From an uncultured Eubacterium sp. (lineage in GTDB: Bacteria > Bacillota > Clostridia > Lachnospirales > Lachnospiraceae): a DNA stretch of 64,000 nucleotides. The stretch covers positions 42,769 through 106,768 of the forward strand of contig CAMEJP010000002.1 in the NCBI GenBank assembly GCA_945920185.1, written 5' to 3'. The position numbers were made by a program, and so were the translations under genes. Below the pieces are notes generated by a model. That model searched no databases. It was not told the DNA's origin and worked only from the letters and a program-made list of their open reading frames with translations. Positions 27,842 through 37,357 of this stretch are shown one piece after another; within the stretch, counting starts at the first letter, position 1, and every line of letters starts with the position of its first letter.

Positions 27842-28864
27842 TTGAAAAAAGGAAATGTATTAGCTCTTATTTTGACAGTGCTTATGGCAGCGGCACTGGT
27901 GGCGTGCAACAAAAACGACAGTGGAAGACAAACAGATAAAAATACTCTACAAAGTTCTTCAAAGGAAAGTCACACGGAAAAGAACTCACAGGCTGTATCA
28001 GAGAAGGAGAGTACTTCATCTGCCGAAAAGGAAACGGAAAGCAAAACAGAGGCGGTTACAAAAGAAGAACAGACTACACCGCCAAAGACTGATGATGAGC
28101 TGCCTTATTACATTAAGGTAAACCGTGCAGCCAACTGTATAACCGTATACAAAAAGGATGACAAGGGCGGATACAACATTCCTATTATAGCTTTTGCCTG
28201 CTCAGTAGGAGATTATGACCCAAGCAATCCAAACTCAGAACCGACACCATTAGGTGTTTTTAACCTAAGCGATAAATATGAGTGGGGTCTTATGGTAGAC
28301 GGTTCTTACGGCAGATATGCATACAGAATATGTTCGGATATATTGTTTCATTCAGTTCCGTATCTTGGAAACAGAGTAAAGTACGGACTTGAAACAGACC
28401 AGTACAATAAATTGGGTTCGCCGGCGTCACTTGGATGTGTAAGACTTTGTGTGCGCGATGCAAAGTGGATTTTTGACAACTGTCCTAAGGGAACCGTGGT
28501 AGAGATATATGATGATGAAACAAATCCCGGGCCGCTCGGAAAACCGGAAAGCATAAAAATTCCTGAAGACAGTCCGTATGCAGGATGGGATCCTACGGAG
28601 GATGACCCGGACAATCCGTGGAACAATTACAGCGCAAAGATAAACGGTGCTAAGGATATAACCGTAAAAAAGGGAAGTACCGTCAATTTCTTTGACGGCG
28701 TTACGGCGACTGACAAATGCGGTAATGACATTTCCGAGAAGATAGTGCTTTCAGGCGTATACGATATTGATAAGGCCGGAAAGTATGAACTTACGTATTC
28801 CGTGACTGACGCAACGGGAAGCAGTGATGAAGTAAAGATTACAATGACAGTGGAAGAAAAATAG
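27842..28864 (+). CDS. L,D-transpeptidase (YkuD) lipoprotein
   Basis: A 340-residue protein starts at TTG 27842 with AAGGAG seven bases upstream. It has a signal segment with lipobox LVAC (Cys22), a Ser/Lys/Glu-rich linker, a YkuD catalytic domain with HSVPY and the active-site SLGCVRL (Cys nucleophile), and a C-terminal Ig-like domain of about 85 residues resembling DUF5011. YkuD enzymes form 3-3 crosslinks in peptidoglycan or attach proteins to it. It follows the surface-glycan genes by only 22 bases, so it may act on the same envelope. Confidence 0.88.
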   Translation: MKKGNVLALILTVLMAAALVACNKNDSGRQTDKNTLQSSSKESHTEKNSQAVSEKESTSSAEKETESKTEAVTKEEQTTPPKTDDELPYYIKVNRAANCITVYKKDDKGGYNIPIIAFACSVGDYDPSNPNSEPTPLGVFNLSDKYEWGLMVDGSYGRYAYRICSDILFHSVPYLGNRVKYGLETDQYNKLGSPASLGCVRLCVRDAKWIFDNCPKGTVVEIYDDETNPGPLGKPESIKIPEDSPYAGWDPTEDDPDNPWNNYSAKINGAKDITVKKGSTVNFFDGVTATDKCGNDISEKIVLSGVYDIDKAGKYELTYSVTDATGSSDEVKITMTVEEK

Positions 28865-28872
28865 GTGAGACA

Positions 28873-29883
28873 TTGAAACATTTTATTGAAGAATTAAAAC
28901 AGGTGGGATTCAGACCTTTAAACGGATGCGAAGCAGGAGTGGATGTACTGTATGTCATAGAAAATGCTATGCCATATGTTATAACCATAATAGACTGCGA
29001 GGTTATTCCGGAGATTTCTGCAAGAGCCTTTAACTCTGTCAATGACAGGGTAAGAAAAGCATTTTTGGATGCAGGTTATACATACGTGAGAAGCCTCAGT
29101 ATATACTGTACGACACAGGTGGAACGTATAAAATATGCTACTACAGGCGATACCTCGCACTGGATAGTGGACAAGAATACAAGAGAACTTATAATATATG
29201 AGAACCAGCCGGAAGAATTTATGGATATTCGTCCGGGTCTTGAAAGGTATCTTTACGGAAGTGTGCAGCCTAAATCAGAACGACTAAGAAAAAGGTCATT
29301 GTTTACAGTCAACAATCTGATAATAATCATAAATGTAATTGTATTTTTTATAACGCTTGTCGGGGGAGATGTGTACGACGCTGAGTATATAGCCGAGTGC
29401 GGAGGACTCTATCCTGAGTATGTAAGTGAAGGAAATGAATATTACAGGCTGTTTACATCAATGTTTCTCCATTTTGGATTTAGCCATATTGTAGGAAATA
29501 TGATTATGTTGGCTATTGTCGGCAATATGCTCGAGAGATTTACAAATAAATGGAAATATCTGCTGATATATATAGGAGGAGGTCTTGTTTCCAATCTGTG
29601 TTCATACTGGTACTATCTTTTGGCGGAGCCTAATACAGTATCAGCAGGAGCTTCAGGTGCCGTATTTGCGGCAATGGGAGGACTTGTTGCAGTAGCACTC
29701 TTTGATAAATCAAAAAAATATTACATAAAACCTGTAAATATTATATTGCTTGTAGTCTGTACTTTAAGAAATACCCTTGGTAGCGCCGGGGTCAATCATA
29801 TAGCTCATATTACAGGTCTTATAGCAGGTTTTCTCATATCGCTTATATTGTTAAATGTTCGTATTGTGGAAAGGCATAGGTGA
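28873..29883 (+). CDS. Rhomboid intramembrane serine protease
   Basis: A 336-residue protein. The first 140 residues look cytoplasmic and soluble. The rest holds about six or seven membrane helices with the rhomboid landmarks HFGFSHIVGNM, the catalytic serine in SAGASGAVFAAMGG and the catalytic histidine in HIAHITGLIAGF. The general shape, a soluble N-terminal domain plus a rhomboid core, is like Bacillus YqgP (GluP). It begins at TTG 28873 after AGGTGAG and its last bases overlap the GTG of the next gene. Confidence 0.88.
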   Translation: MKHFIEELKQVGFRPLNGCEAGVDVLYVIENAMPYVITIIDCEVIPEISARAFNSVNDRVRKAFLDAGYTYVRSLSIYCTTQVERIKYATTGDTSHWIVDKNTRELIIYENQPEEFMDIRPGLERYLYGSVQPKSERLRKRSLFTVNNLIIIINVIVFFITLVGGDVYDAEYIAECGGLYPEYVSEGNEYYRLFTSMFLHFGFSHIVGNMIMLAIVGNMLERFTNKWKYLLIYIGGGLVSNLCSYWYYLLAEPNTVSAGASGAVFAAMGGLVAVALFDKSKKYYIKPVNIILLVVCTLRNTLGSAGVNHIAHITGLIAGFLISLILLNVRIVERHR

Positions 29884-30872
29884 CAATTGTGAAAATACAT
29901 GTATATTATGGCGGAAGAGGCATAGTAGATGACCCTACAATATATGCTCTTGACAAAATGGAAGGTGTTTTAAAAGAATTAAATGTAGATATAACAAGAT
30001 ATAACCTCTATGACTATAAGGCAAATATAACCACTCTCTGCAATACCTTAAAAGAGGCAGATGCGGTCATACTTGCCACGACCCTTGAATGGTACGGAAT
30101 AGGCGGATATATGCAGCAGTTTCTTGATGTTTGCTGGATGTATGGTGATAAAGAAACCATAAGCGGAATGTATATGTTTCCTCTTGTTATGGCAAAAACT
30201 TATGGGGAGCGTGAGGCAAAGAATACACTGATGACGGCTTGGGAGCTCCTGGGAGGAGTGCCTCTTGACGGACTTTGCTCATATGTTGACGACCGTCTTG
30301 AATTTGAACTTAATAAAAATTATACGGCAATTCTTGAAAATGCGGCTGAAAATCTCTACCGTGCGGTCTCAAAAAAACTTGTGACCCTCCCTACAAGCAA
30401 CGGAGTGATTAAGAAAAATGTCATAAAGGAGGCTATGAGCCTTACTCCGAAGGAAACAGAGCAGCTTTCCAAATATGTGGCAGATGAAAATTATGTGCAG
30501 ACGCAGAAGAAGGATATAGAAGAACTGTCAAATATTTTCAAGAATATGCTGGCAAGTCAGGACAATGGCGGAGATGATTATTACACAAAGACATTTGAAA
30601 AGCATTTTAACACTTATTCGGGACATCTTACCATACTTATAAACATAACAAACAAAAATAAAAGTGTAATTATAGATATAGATGATGACAGGTGCGGCAC
30701 AAAAATGGGTACAACAGACAGTGCAGATGTAAGTGTCAAAATGCAGTCAGATACTTTTGATGATATAGTCGGAGGCAGAAAAACCTTTCAGCGAGGTTTT
30801 ATGTCAGGTGAAATAACCTACAAAGGTGATTTGGCGAAGCTTAGAAAGCTTGATACAATATTTACATTTTAA
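29880..30872 (+). CDS. Flavodoxin-like and SCP2 domain protein
   Basis: A 330-residue protein joins a flavodoxin/NADPH-reductase-like fold (about residues 1-165, with ADAVILATTLEWYGIGGYMQQFLD as the likely FMN-loop region, here given only to show its position near residues 60-83) to a C-terminal SCP2 sterol-carrier-like domain, recognised by SADVSVKMQSDTFDDIVGG and FMSGEITYKGDLAKL. It may carry flavin and bind a lipid-like ligand, but no reaction can be named. GTG 29880 overlaps the rhomboid stop, so the two are cotranslated. Confidence 0.7.
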   Translation: MTIVKIHVYYGGRGIVDDPTIYALDKMEGVLKELNVDITRYNLYDYKANITTLCNTLKEADAVILATTLEWYGIGGYMQQFLDVCWMYGDKETISGMYMFPLVMAKTYGEREAKNTLMTAWELLGGVPLDGLCSYVDDRLEFELNKNYTAILENAAENLYRAVSKKLVTLPTSNGVIKKNVIKEAMSLTPKETEQLSKYVADENYVQTQKKDIEELSNIFKNMLASQDNGGDDYYTKTFEKHFNTYSGHLTILINITNKNKSVIIDIDDDRCGTKMGTTDSADVSVKMQSDTFDDIVGGRKTFQRGFMSGEITYKGDLAKLRKLDTIFTF

Positions 30873-30897
30873 ATGTCCGGAGATAGAGTGAACAATT

Positions 30898-32265
30898 ATG
30901 GAGAGAGAAAAATTTAAATCGAGAATCGGATTTATAATGATTTCAGCAGGCTGTGCCATAGGCGTGGGAAATGTGTGGCGTTTTCCTTATGTCGTGGGAG
31001 AAAACGGAGGTGCGATATTTGTACTTATATATATTGCATTTCTTATAATTCTTGGAGTGCCTGTTCTTACTATGGAACTGGCGCTTGGAAGAAGCAGCCG
31101 AAAGAGTATAGTGTGTGCATACAAGACACTTGAAAAGCCGAAAAGTAAGTGGCATTATCAGGGGTATGTTGCAATGATTGCAAATTATGTTCTTATGATG
31201 TTTTACACGGTTGTTACCGGATGGATGCTCTATTATTTTTTTGCAATGGTTACAGGAAAATTTGAGGGTGCCCAAACTGAGGAAGTAGTGTCACATTTTG
31301 GAAAGCTGACACAGCAGCCGGTGCTTATGGCAGTGATGACAATAATAGTTATAACACTTGGATTTGCGGTATGCTCGCTCGGCTTACAAAAGGGCGTGGA
31401 ACGCGTCACCAAGGTAATGATGATTTCGCTTCTGCTTCTTATGATATTACTTGCCGCAAACAGCCTCTTTCTTAAAGGAGGAAAGGCAGGAATAGAATTT
31501 TATCTGAAGCCGGATATTTCGTCCGTTAAAGAACATGGAATTATGAATATAGTGGTAGCCGCCATGAATCAGGCGTTTTTTACGCTCAGTCTCGGAATAG
31601 GTTCAATAGCCATCTTCGGAAGCTATATGGATAAGGACAGAGCCTTGCTTGGAGAGGCAGTTACGATTGCCGGTCTTGATACCTTCGTGGCTATAATGTC
31701 GGGACTTATTATATTTCCTGCATGCTTTACCTACGGCGTAAGTACGGACAGCGGTCCGAGTCTTATATTTATAACGCTTCCGAACATTTTTGCAAAGATG
31801 CCGGGCGGCAGAATATGGGGCTCCCTGTTCTTCCTGTTTATGACTTTTGCCGCATTTTCCACGGTTATAGCGGTATTTGAAAATATTATTTCGTTTGCCG
31901 TGGATTTAAAGGGTATTGACAGAAAGAAATCGGCAATAATGAATTTTATAATAGTGGCAGCCGGTTCTATGCCATGTGTGCTTGGATTTAACCTTTGGTC
32001 AGGTTTTGCACCGTTTGGCGAAGGAAGCAATATTCTGGACCTTGAGGATTTTCTGGTAAGCAATGTATTCCTTCCCGTCGGAGCATTGATACTTGTACTG
32101 TTCTGTTCGTGGAAAATCGGCTGGGGATATGATGAGTACAAAAGAGAAGCTGATACAGGTAAGGGAATGAAGCTTCCCGGAATTATTAAGCCTCTGGCAA
32201 AATATGTAATACCTGTTCTTGTAATTTTTGTATTTGTTCAAGGTATTCTGGCAAAATTCTTTTAA
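30898..32265 (+). CDS. Sodium-dependent neurotransmitter-symporter (NSS/SNF) family transporter
   Basis: A 455-residue transporter with about 11 to 12 membrane helices. The first helix carries the family signature GCAIGVGNVWRFPYVVGENG, which forms part of the Na+ and substrate sites in LeuT. Bacterial members import amino acids with Na+. The substrate cannot be told. It is of interest that the ATP synthase in this window has a Na+-binding-type c subunit, so a sodium gradient may drive both. Confidence 0.92.
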   Translation: MEREKFKSRIGFIMISAGCAIGVGNVWRFPYVVGENGGAIFVLIYIAFLIILGVPVLTMELALGRSSRKSIVCAYKTLEKPKSKWHYQGYVAMIANYVLMMFYTVVTGWMLYYFFAMVTGKFEGAQTEEVVSHFGKLTQQPVLMAVMTIIVITLGFAVCSLGLQKGVERVTKVMMISLLLLMILLAANSLFLKGGKAGIEFYLKPDISSVKEHGIMNIVVAAMNQAFFTLSLGIGSIAIFGSYMDKDRALLGEAVTIAGLDTFVAIMSGLIIFPACFTYGVSTDSGPSLIFITLPNIFAKMPGGRIWGSLFFLFMTFAAFSTVIAVFENIISFAVDLKGIDRKKSAIMNFIIVAAGSMPCVLGFNLWSGFAPFGEGSNILDLEDFLVSNVFLPVGALILVLFCSWKIGWGYDEYKREADTGKGMKLPGIIKPLAKYVIPVLVIFVFVQGILAKFF

Positions 32266-32303
32266 TTGGTACGTTGTTGCAGCAGGAATGGAGGTTAAGC
32301 GTA

Positions 32304-33227
32304 ATGAAAAAACACAATACTTTTAAATCGGCAAACGGGGAAAATATGATACATGTCGTATCGTGGATTCCCGAGGGAGAGGTAAGAGCTGTCGTTCAGA
32401 TATCTCACGGTATGGTTGAGTATATTGAGAGATATGATGATTTTGCGGCATACTTAAACCGCTTTGGAATACTTGTGGTTGGAAATGACCATTTGGGTCA
32501 CGGAAAATCTGTGGATAATGATGACGGATTTGGCTATTTTGCCAAGAAAAATGCAAGCCGTATACTTGTCGAGGACCTTCATACCGTTACAAGAAACATA
32601 AAGAAAAGATATCCGCGTGTTCCGTATTTTCTTGTCGGTCACAGTATGGGTTCATTTCTTGCAAGAAGATATCTCATGACATACGGTGACGAGCTTACCG
32701 GGGCAGTCATTATGGGAACCGGAAGTCAGCCGCCGGCTGTGCTTGAGTTCGGAAAAATCATAGTATATACGCTTACCTGTATTTACGGGGAACATCACAG
32801 AAGTGCTCTGGCGGACAATATTATGTTCGGACTGTACAACAGAAGGATTGCCGATAAGCGTACAAGCAAGGACTGGCTTACAAGAGATAATGCCATCGTG
32901 GATAAGTATATCGGAGACAAATACTGCTCGTTTATATTTACGCTTAACGGCCTTAACGGACTTCTAAATACCATTTCGTATATTCAGCGTCCTGAAAATG
33001 TTGAAAAAATTCCAAAGGAACTGCCGCTGTTTTTTGTGGCGGGGCTTGAAGACCCTGTGGGAAATTATGGTGAGGGGGTACTCAAAGTGTATGACTCATA
33101 TAAAGAGGCAGGTATTGAGGCTGTCTCGATAAAGCTGTACGAGGGCTGTCGCCATGAACTTGTAAATGAACTTAACAAATATGAGGTTTACAAAGACATC
33201 AAAGACTGGATAGTTTCAAAAATGTAA
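32304..33227 (+). CDS. Alpha/beta hydrolase, monoacylglycerol-lipase-like
   Basis: A 307-residue soluble hydrolase of the lysophospholipase/monoglyceride lipase type (Hydrolase_4). The nucleophile elbow is GHSMGS, the acid is probably Asp in FVAGLEDPVG and the histidine is in CRHELVNE; the oxyanion region is ISHGMVEY. ATG 32304 is chosen for GGAGG nine bases upstream; the frame is open back to 32274. It stands alone before the liv promoter. Confidence 0.88.
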   Translation: MKKHNTFKSANGENMIHVVSWIPEGEVRAVVQISHGMVEYIERYDDFAAYLNRFGILVVGNDHLGHGKSVDNDDGFGYFAKKNASRILVEDLHTVTRNIKKRYPRVPYFLVGHSMGSFLARRYLMTYGDELTGAVIMGTGSQPPAVLEFGKIIVYTLTCIYGEHHRSALADNIMFGLYNRRIADKRTSKDWLTRDNAIVDKYIGDKYCSFIFTLNGLNGLLNTISYIQRPENVEKIPKELPLFFVAGLEDPVGNYGEGVLKVYDSYKEAGIEAVSIKLYEGCRHELVNELNKYEVYKDIKDWIVSKM

Positions 33228-33236
33228 AAAAATAAG

Positions 33237-33265
33237 TTGACAAAATAAAAGTATGATAGTAATAT
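33237..33265 (+). promoter_or_regulatory. Promoter for livJ
   Basis: TTGACA (33237-33242), a perfect -35 box, is followed after 17 bases by TAATAT (33260-33265). It gives a leader of about 60 bases before livJ. Confidence 0.7.
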
Positions 33266-33280
33266 AGGCATTGTGAACGA

Positions 33281-33307
33281 AGGCGCTCGTATGGAATATG
33301 AGCGCCT
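33281..33307 (+). promoter_or_regulatory. Leader hairpin of livJ
   Basis: AGGCGCTC (33281-33288) pairs perfectly with GAGCGCCT (33300-33307) around an 11-base loop, just inside the predicted transcript. The T run is short (TTTATC). It could be an attenuator, a 5' stabiliser of the abundant binding-protein mRNA, or the terminator of the hydrolase gene. Confidence 0.6.
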
Positions 33308-33334
33308 TTATCAAAACATATAGGAGGTAATCTT

Positions 33335-34480
33335 ATGAAAAGAAGAGTTTTATGTTTAGCATTAGTACTTATTCTTGCGGTATCAGCATTCGGCGGCTGT
33401 AAGAAGAAGTCATCTAACAAGTTTTACATCGGAGCTATCGGACCTCTTACAGAGGGTGCTGCCCAGTATGGTCTTGCAGTAAAGCAGGGAGCACAGATTG
33501 CAGTCGATGAAATTAACGAAGCAGGCGGTATCAACGGATACAAGATTGAGTACAAGTTTGAGGATGATACGGCAGATGGTGAGAAGGCTGTCAATGCTTA
33601 CAATACCCTTAAGGACTGGGGAATGGATGTTCTTATGGGAACTGTAACAACAGGTGCATGTCTTTCTGTAAAGGATGAGACAAACCGTGACAATATATTC
33701 CAGCTTACACCTTCAGCATCAGCTGTTGATGTTATCAAGTACAACAATTGTTTCCAGGTATGTTTCACAGACCCTAACCAGGGTACGGCAAGTGCTAAGT
33801 ACATAAGCGATAATAAGCTTGCTAAGAAGGTTGCTGTTATATATGACAGCTCAGAAGTATATTCTTCAGGTATCTATGAGAAGTTTGTTGCAGAGGCTAA
33901 AAATCAGGGTCTTGACATCGTAGTTGCAGAGGCATTTACGGCAGACAGCAAGACAGATTTTACGGTACAGCTTACAAAAGCAAAGAATGCCGGAGCTGAC
34001 CTGGTATTCCTTCCGATTTATTACAACGAAGCTGCACTTATCTTAAAGCAGGCAGACGCTATGGGATATGAGCCTACATTCTTCGGATGCGATGGTCTTG
34101 ACGGTATTCTTACTGTTAAGGGTTTTGACGCAAAACTTGCAGAGGGCGTAATGCTTCTTACACCATTCTCAGCAGACGCAACAGATGACCTTACAAAGAA
34201 GTTTGTAAAGAAGTATGAGGAAAAGTATAACGAAACTCCTTCACAGTTTGCTGCTGATGCTTATGATGCCATTTACATCATCAAGGCTGCATTGGAGAAG
34301 GCAGATGTTAAGCCTGGCGACGACAATAAGAAGATTTGCGAAGCTATGGAAAAGGCTATGACAGAAATCAAGGTTGACGGTCTTACAGGTCAGGGTATGA
34401 CATGGACAGCGTCAGGAGAGGTAAATAAGACCCCTGTTGCTGTTGTTATTAAGGACGGCAAGTACGAATTGTACAAATAA
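33335..34480 (+). CDS. livJ: Branched-chain amino acid ABC transporter, substrate-binding lipoprotein
   Basis: A 381-residue periplasmic-binding-type lipoprotein with signal peptide and lipobox AFGGC (Cys22). The mature part starts IGAIGPLTEGAAQYG, typical of the LivJ/LivK leucine-isoleucine-valine binding family, and has the two-lobed Peripla_BP_6 fold. An AGGAGGT site precedes the ATG. It is separated from livH by a hairpin and a second promoter, which would let the binding protein be made in excess. Ligand could be Leu/Ile/Val or another small acid or amide. Confidence 0.92.
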   Translation: MKRRVLCLALVLILAVSAFGGCKKKSSNKFYIGAIGPLTEGAAQYGLAVKQGAQIAVDEINEAGGINGYKIEYKFEDDTADGEKAVNAYNTLKDWGMDVLMGTVTTGACLSVKDETNRDNIFQLTPSASAVDVIKYNNCFQVCFTDPNQGTASAKYISDNKLAKKVAVIYDSSEVYSSGIYEKFVAEAKNQGLDIVVAEAFTADSKTDFTVQLTKAKNAGADLVFLPIYYNEAALILKQADAMGYEPTFFGCDGLDGILTVKGFDAKLAEGVMLLTPFSADATDDLTKKFVKKYEEKYNETPSQFAADAYDAIYIIKAALEKADVKPGDDNKKICEAMEKAMTEIKVDGLTGQGMTWTASGEVNKTPVAVVIKDGKYELYK

Positions 34481-34501
34481 ATAAAATAATTTGTGTAAAT
34501 G

Positions 34502-34527
34502 GAAACAGGCCTCTCGGGGCTTGTTTC
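34502..34527 (+). terminator. Hairpin between livJ and livH
   Basis: GAAACAGGCC (34502-34511) pairs with GGCTTGTTTC (34518-34527) with one G-U pair. The T-rich tail is poor, so partial termination or mRNA protection after livJ is likely. Confidence 0.6.
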
Positions 34528-34551
34528 TGCTTTACAAATGTCTTTTTTGGC

Positions 34552-34580
34552 TTGTGTACGGTTCGATAATATGATATAAT
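34552..34580 (+). promoter_or_regulatory. Promoter for livHMGF
   Basis: TTGTGT (34552-34557) and a perfect TATAAT (34575-34580) are 17 bases apart, about 57 bases upstream of livH. Confidence 0.6.
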
Positions 34581-34636
34581 GTTGAATGCAATATTCTTAA
34601 CAAATTTGCATACAGTCATAGGAAAGGAGCTTTTTA

Positions 34637-35515
34637 ATGAGCTTTTTATCGCATTTAATAAACGGAATAAGCCTTGGCAGCGTATATGCCATTATAGCAT
34701 TAGGTTATACCATGGTATACGGTATTGCAAAAATGCTTAATTTTGCTCACGGTGATGTTATTATGGTGGGAGGCTTTGTGACATATACCCTTATGAGCAC
34801 TATGGGAGTTAATCCATGGATTGCCATACTGGCTGCCTGTGCGTGCTGTACGGTACTTGGCATTGTAATTGAGAAGGTGGCATATAAGCCGCTTAGAAAA
34901 GCTTCATCTCTTGCAGTTTTGATTACGGCTATCGGTGTGAGTTACCTTCTGCAGAATATCGCATTGCTGATATTCGGCGCGGCACCTAAGTCTTTTAAGT
35001 CGGTTGTAGGAATCGAAATGATCAAATTCGGCGAGAGCGGTACAATAACAGGCGAAACCATAGTTACCATACCTGTATGCCTTATCATTATGATAGTGCT
35101 TAACATATTCATAAACAAGTCAAAGACAGGACGTGCAATGCTTGCGGTATCTGAGGATTAGGACGCCGCACAGCTTATGGGTGTCAATGTAAACAAGACA
35201 ATATCCATAACCTTTGCCATAGGTTCGGCTCTTGCTGCAGTGGCGAGCGTGCTTTTGTTTTCTGCTTATCCAAGCCTTATGCCTACTTCAGGTTCAATGC
35301 CCGGAATAAAGGCGTTCGTGGCAGCAGTATTCGGAGGAATAGGTTCCATACCGGGTGCCATGATTGGCGGCATACTGCTTGGCGTTATTGAAATATTAAG
35401 CCGTGCATATATATCAACACAGCTTGCGGATGCTATCGTGTTTGCAGTGCTTATACTGGTGCTTATCATTAAACCTACGGGAATAATGGGTAAGCAGATT
35501 AGAGAGAAAGTGTAG
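34637..35515 (+). pseudogene. livH: Branched-chain amino acid ABC permease LivH with in-frame TAG
   Basis: The 292-codon frame reads as a complete LivH permease, from GSVYAIIALGYTMVYGIAKM to IIKPTGIMGKQIREKV, with about eight membrane helices and the permease loop region around DAAQLMGVNV. At 35159-35161 a TAG interrupts it between AVSED and DAAQLMG, a place where relatives usually have Lys, Gln, Met or Pro. No other lesion is seen, and the partners livM, livG and livF are intact and closely spaced. It may be a recent nonsense mutation, a sequencing or assembly error, or a position of natural readthrough. TAG is a normal stop for many genes here, so recoding of the whole genome is excluded. 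Confidence 0.85.
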
Positions 35516-35524
35516 GTGGACGGT

Positions 35525-36586
35525 ATGAAAAAAATAGCCAGAAATACAAAGAAAAATCTTATAACCTACGGCATTGTCATAGCGGCTTATATAGTCATAT
35601 CAATATTAGTGTCTACCGGGAGCGTGTCATATCTTTTTCAGGGTCTTTTAGTACCTATGTGTTATTATATTATACTGGCAGTGTCACTCAACCTCACAGT
35701 CGGAATATTGGGTGAGCTTAGCCTTGGTCATGCTGGATTTATGTGTGTCGGCGGCTTTACAAGTGCACTTTTTACAAAGCTTATGGAAGATACGATAACT
35801 AACGCGTCTTTAAGATTTATGCTCGCATTTTTAGTGGGAGCGTTGGCAGCATCCGTATTCGGACTTTTAATCGGAATGTCTGTTTTAAGACTTAAGGGAG
35901 ATTATCTTGCAATTGTAACACTGGCATTCGGAGAGATTATAAAGAATGTTATAAATGTTATCTATATCGGAAAAGACAGCAACGGACTTCATATATCCAT
36001 GGATGTGACAAAGCTTAATATGGCGGATGACGGAGTGAAAATCGTTTCAGGCGCTCAGGGTATAGGTTCTATACCTAAGCAGTCTACATTTACCATAGGA
36101 ATTATAATGGTACTGTTAACATTGTTTATAGTACTTAATATTATCAATTCAAGGTCAGGAAGAGCCATTATGGCTATAAGGGACAACAGAATAGCTGCTG
36201 AGTCGGTAGGCGTAAACATTACCAAATTCAGACTTACGGCATTTACCATATCCGCTGCATTGGCCGGTGTTGCGGGAGTACTCTATTCGCATAATCTTTC
36301 GACATTTGCGGCAACTCCGAAGAATTTCGGTTACAATATGTCCATAACCATTCTTGTTATGGTGGTACTTGGCGGAATAGGAAATATCAGAGGCTCAGTC
36401 ATAGCTTCGGTTGTACTTCTTATGCTCCCTGAGTATCTTAGAGGACTTCAGGATTACAGAATGTTAATCTATGCCGTAGTGCTTATAGTTATGATGATAT
36501 TTAACTCTAACTCAAAATGTATTGAGTGGAGAAAAAATGTATTTTCAAAACTGAAACCTCACAAAAAAGTAAAGGAGGCGGAGTAA
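35525..36586 (+). CDS. livM: Branched-chain amino acid ABC permease LivM
   Basis: A 353-residue permease with about 9 to 10 membrane helices and the conserved cytoplasmic loop RDNRIAAESVGVNITKFRL that contacts the ATPases, plus VVLGGIGNIRGSVI near the end. ATG 35525 follows AGGTGG by five bases; a GTG at 35516 overlaps that site. It normally pairs with LivH to form the channel, so its use depends on whether livH is still translated. Confidence 0.93.
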   Translation: MKKIARNTKKNLITYGIVIAAYIVISILVSTGSVSYLFQGLLVPMCYYIILAVSLNLTVGILGELSLGHAGFMCVGGFTSALFTKLMEDTITNASLRFMLAFLVGALAASVFGLLIGMSVLRLKGDYLAIVTLAFGEIIKNVINVIYIGKDSNGLHISMDVTKLNMADDGVKIVSGAQGIGSIPKQSTFTIGIIMVLLTLFIVLNIINSRSGRAIMAIRDNRIAAESVGVNITKFRLTAFTISAALAGVAGVLYSHNLSTFAATPKNFGYNMSITILVMVVLGGIGNIRGSVIASVVLLMLPEYLRGLQDYRMLIYAVVLIVMMIFNSNSKCIEWRKNVFSKLKPHKKVKEAE

Positions 36587-36587
36587 T

Positions 36588-37346
36588 ATGGCAACATTAG
36601 AAGTAAGCAATCTTGGCATATCATTTGGCGGTCTGAGAGCGGTTGATAATTTTAATCTCACTATCGAAAAAGGACAGCTCTATGGACTTATTGGACCAAA
36701 CGGTGCGGGAAAGACAACCGTTTTTAATATGCTTACCGGAGTATATAAGCCGACGGACGGTTTTATAAAGCTTGAAGGCGATGATATTACCGGAAAAAGC
36801 ACAATAGAAATCAACAAGGCGGGAATTGCGAGAACCTTCCAGAACATCCGTCTTTTTAAGGAACTTTCGGTGCTTGACAATGTAAAGGTGGGACTCCACA
36901 ACATTTATAAGTATTCTACACTTACGGGAATACTTCGTCTGCCAAAATATTTTAAGACTGAGAAACTTATGAATGACAGGGCACATGAGCTTCTTTCGGT
37001 ATTCGGACTGGATGGCGAAGCAGATACCCTTGCTTCAAATCTTCCTTACGGAAAGCAGAGAAAGCTTGAAATTGCAAGAGCTCTTGCAACCAATCCTAAG
37101 CTTCTGCTTTTGGATGAACCTGCGGCAGGTATGAATCCTAACGAAACAAAAGAGCTTATGGATACCATAAAATTTGTCAGGGATAAATTTGACATGACGA
37201 TACTTCTGATTGAACATGATATGAAGCTTGTATCGGGTATATGTGAGAAGTTGACTGTGCTTAACTTCGGACAGGTGCTGGCTCAGGGCGATCCGAGTGA
37301 CGTGCTTAACGATCCGGAAGTTATAAAGGCTTATCTTGGCGACTAG
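36588..37346 (+). CDS. livG: Branched-chain amino acid ABC transporter ATPase LivG
   Basis: A 252-residue ATPase with Walker A GPNGAGKTTVFN, the LivG-type signature NLPYGKQRKLEIARAL and Walker B LLLLDEPAAGMNP, ending in the usual C-terminal PEVIKAYLG. AAAGGAGG lies in front of the ATG, one base after the livM stop. Confidence 0.95.
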   Translation: MATLEVSNLGISFGGLRAVDNFNLTIEKGQLYGLIGPNGAGKTTVFNMLTGVYKPTDGFIKLEGDDITGKSTIEINKAGIARTFQNIRLFKELSVLDNVKVGLHNIYKYSTLTGILRLPKYFKTEKLMNDRAHELLSVFGLDGEADTLASNLPYGKQRKLEIARALATNPKLLLLDEPAAGMNPNETKELMDTIKFVRDKFDMTILLIEHDMKLVSGICEKLTVLNFGQVLAQGDPSDVLNDPEVIKAYLGD

Positions 37347-37357
37347 GAGGTGCAGAC

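Noticed and set aside
33266..33334. Riboswitch or T-box in the livJ leader
   Set aside because: The leader is only about 60 bases with one hairpin, too short for a T-box or a known amino-acid riboswitch.
20769..35161. Reassignment of TAG as a sense codon, suggested by two in-frame TAG codons
   Set aside because: Many intact genes in the window end in TAG at the expected place, including galE, sipL, ispE, spoIIR, atpF and the cytidylate-kinase-like gene. The two internal TAGs are better explained as lesions or errors.
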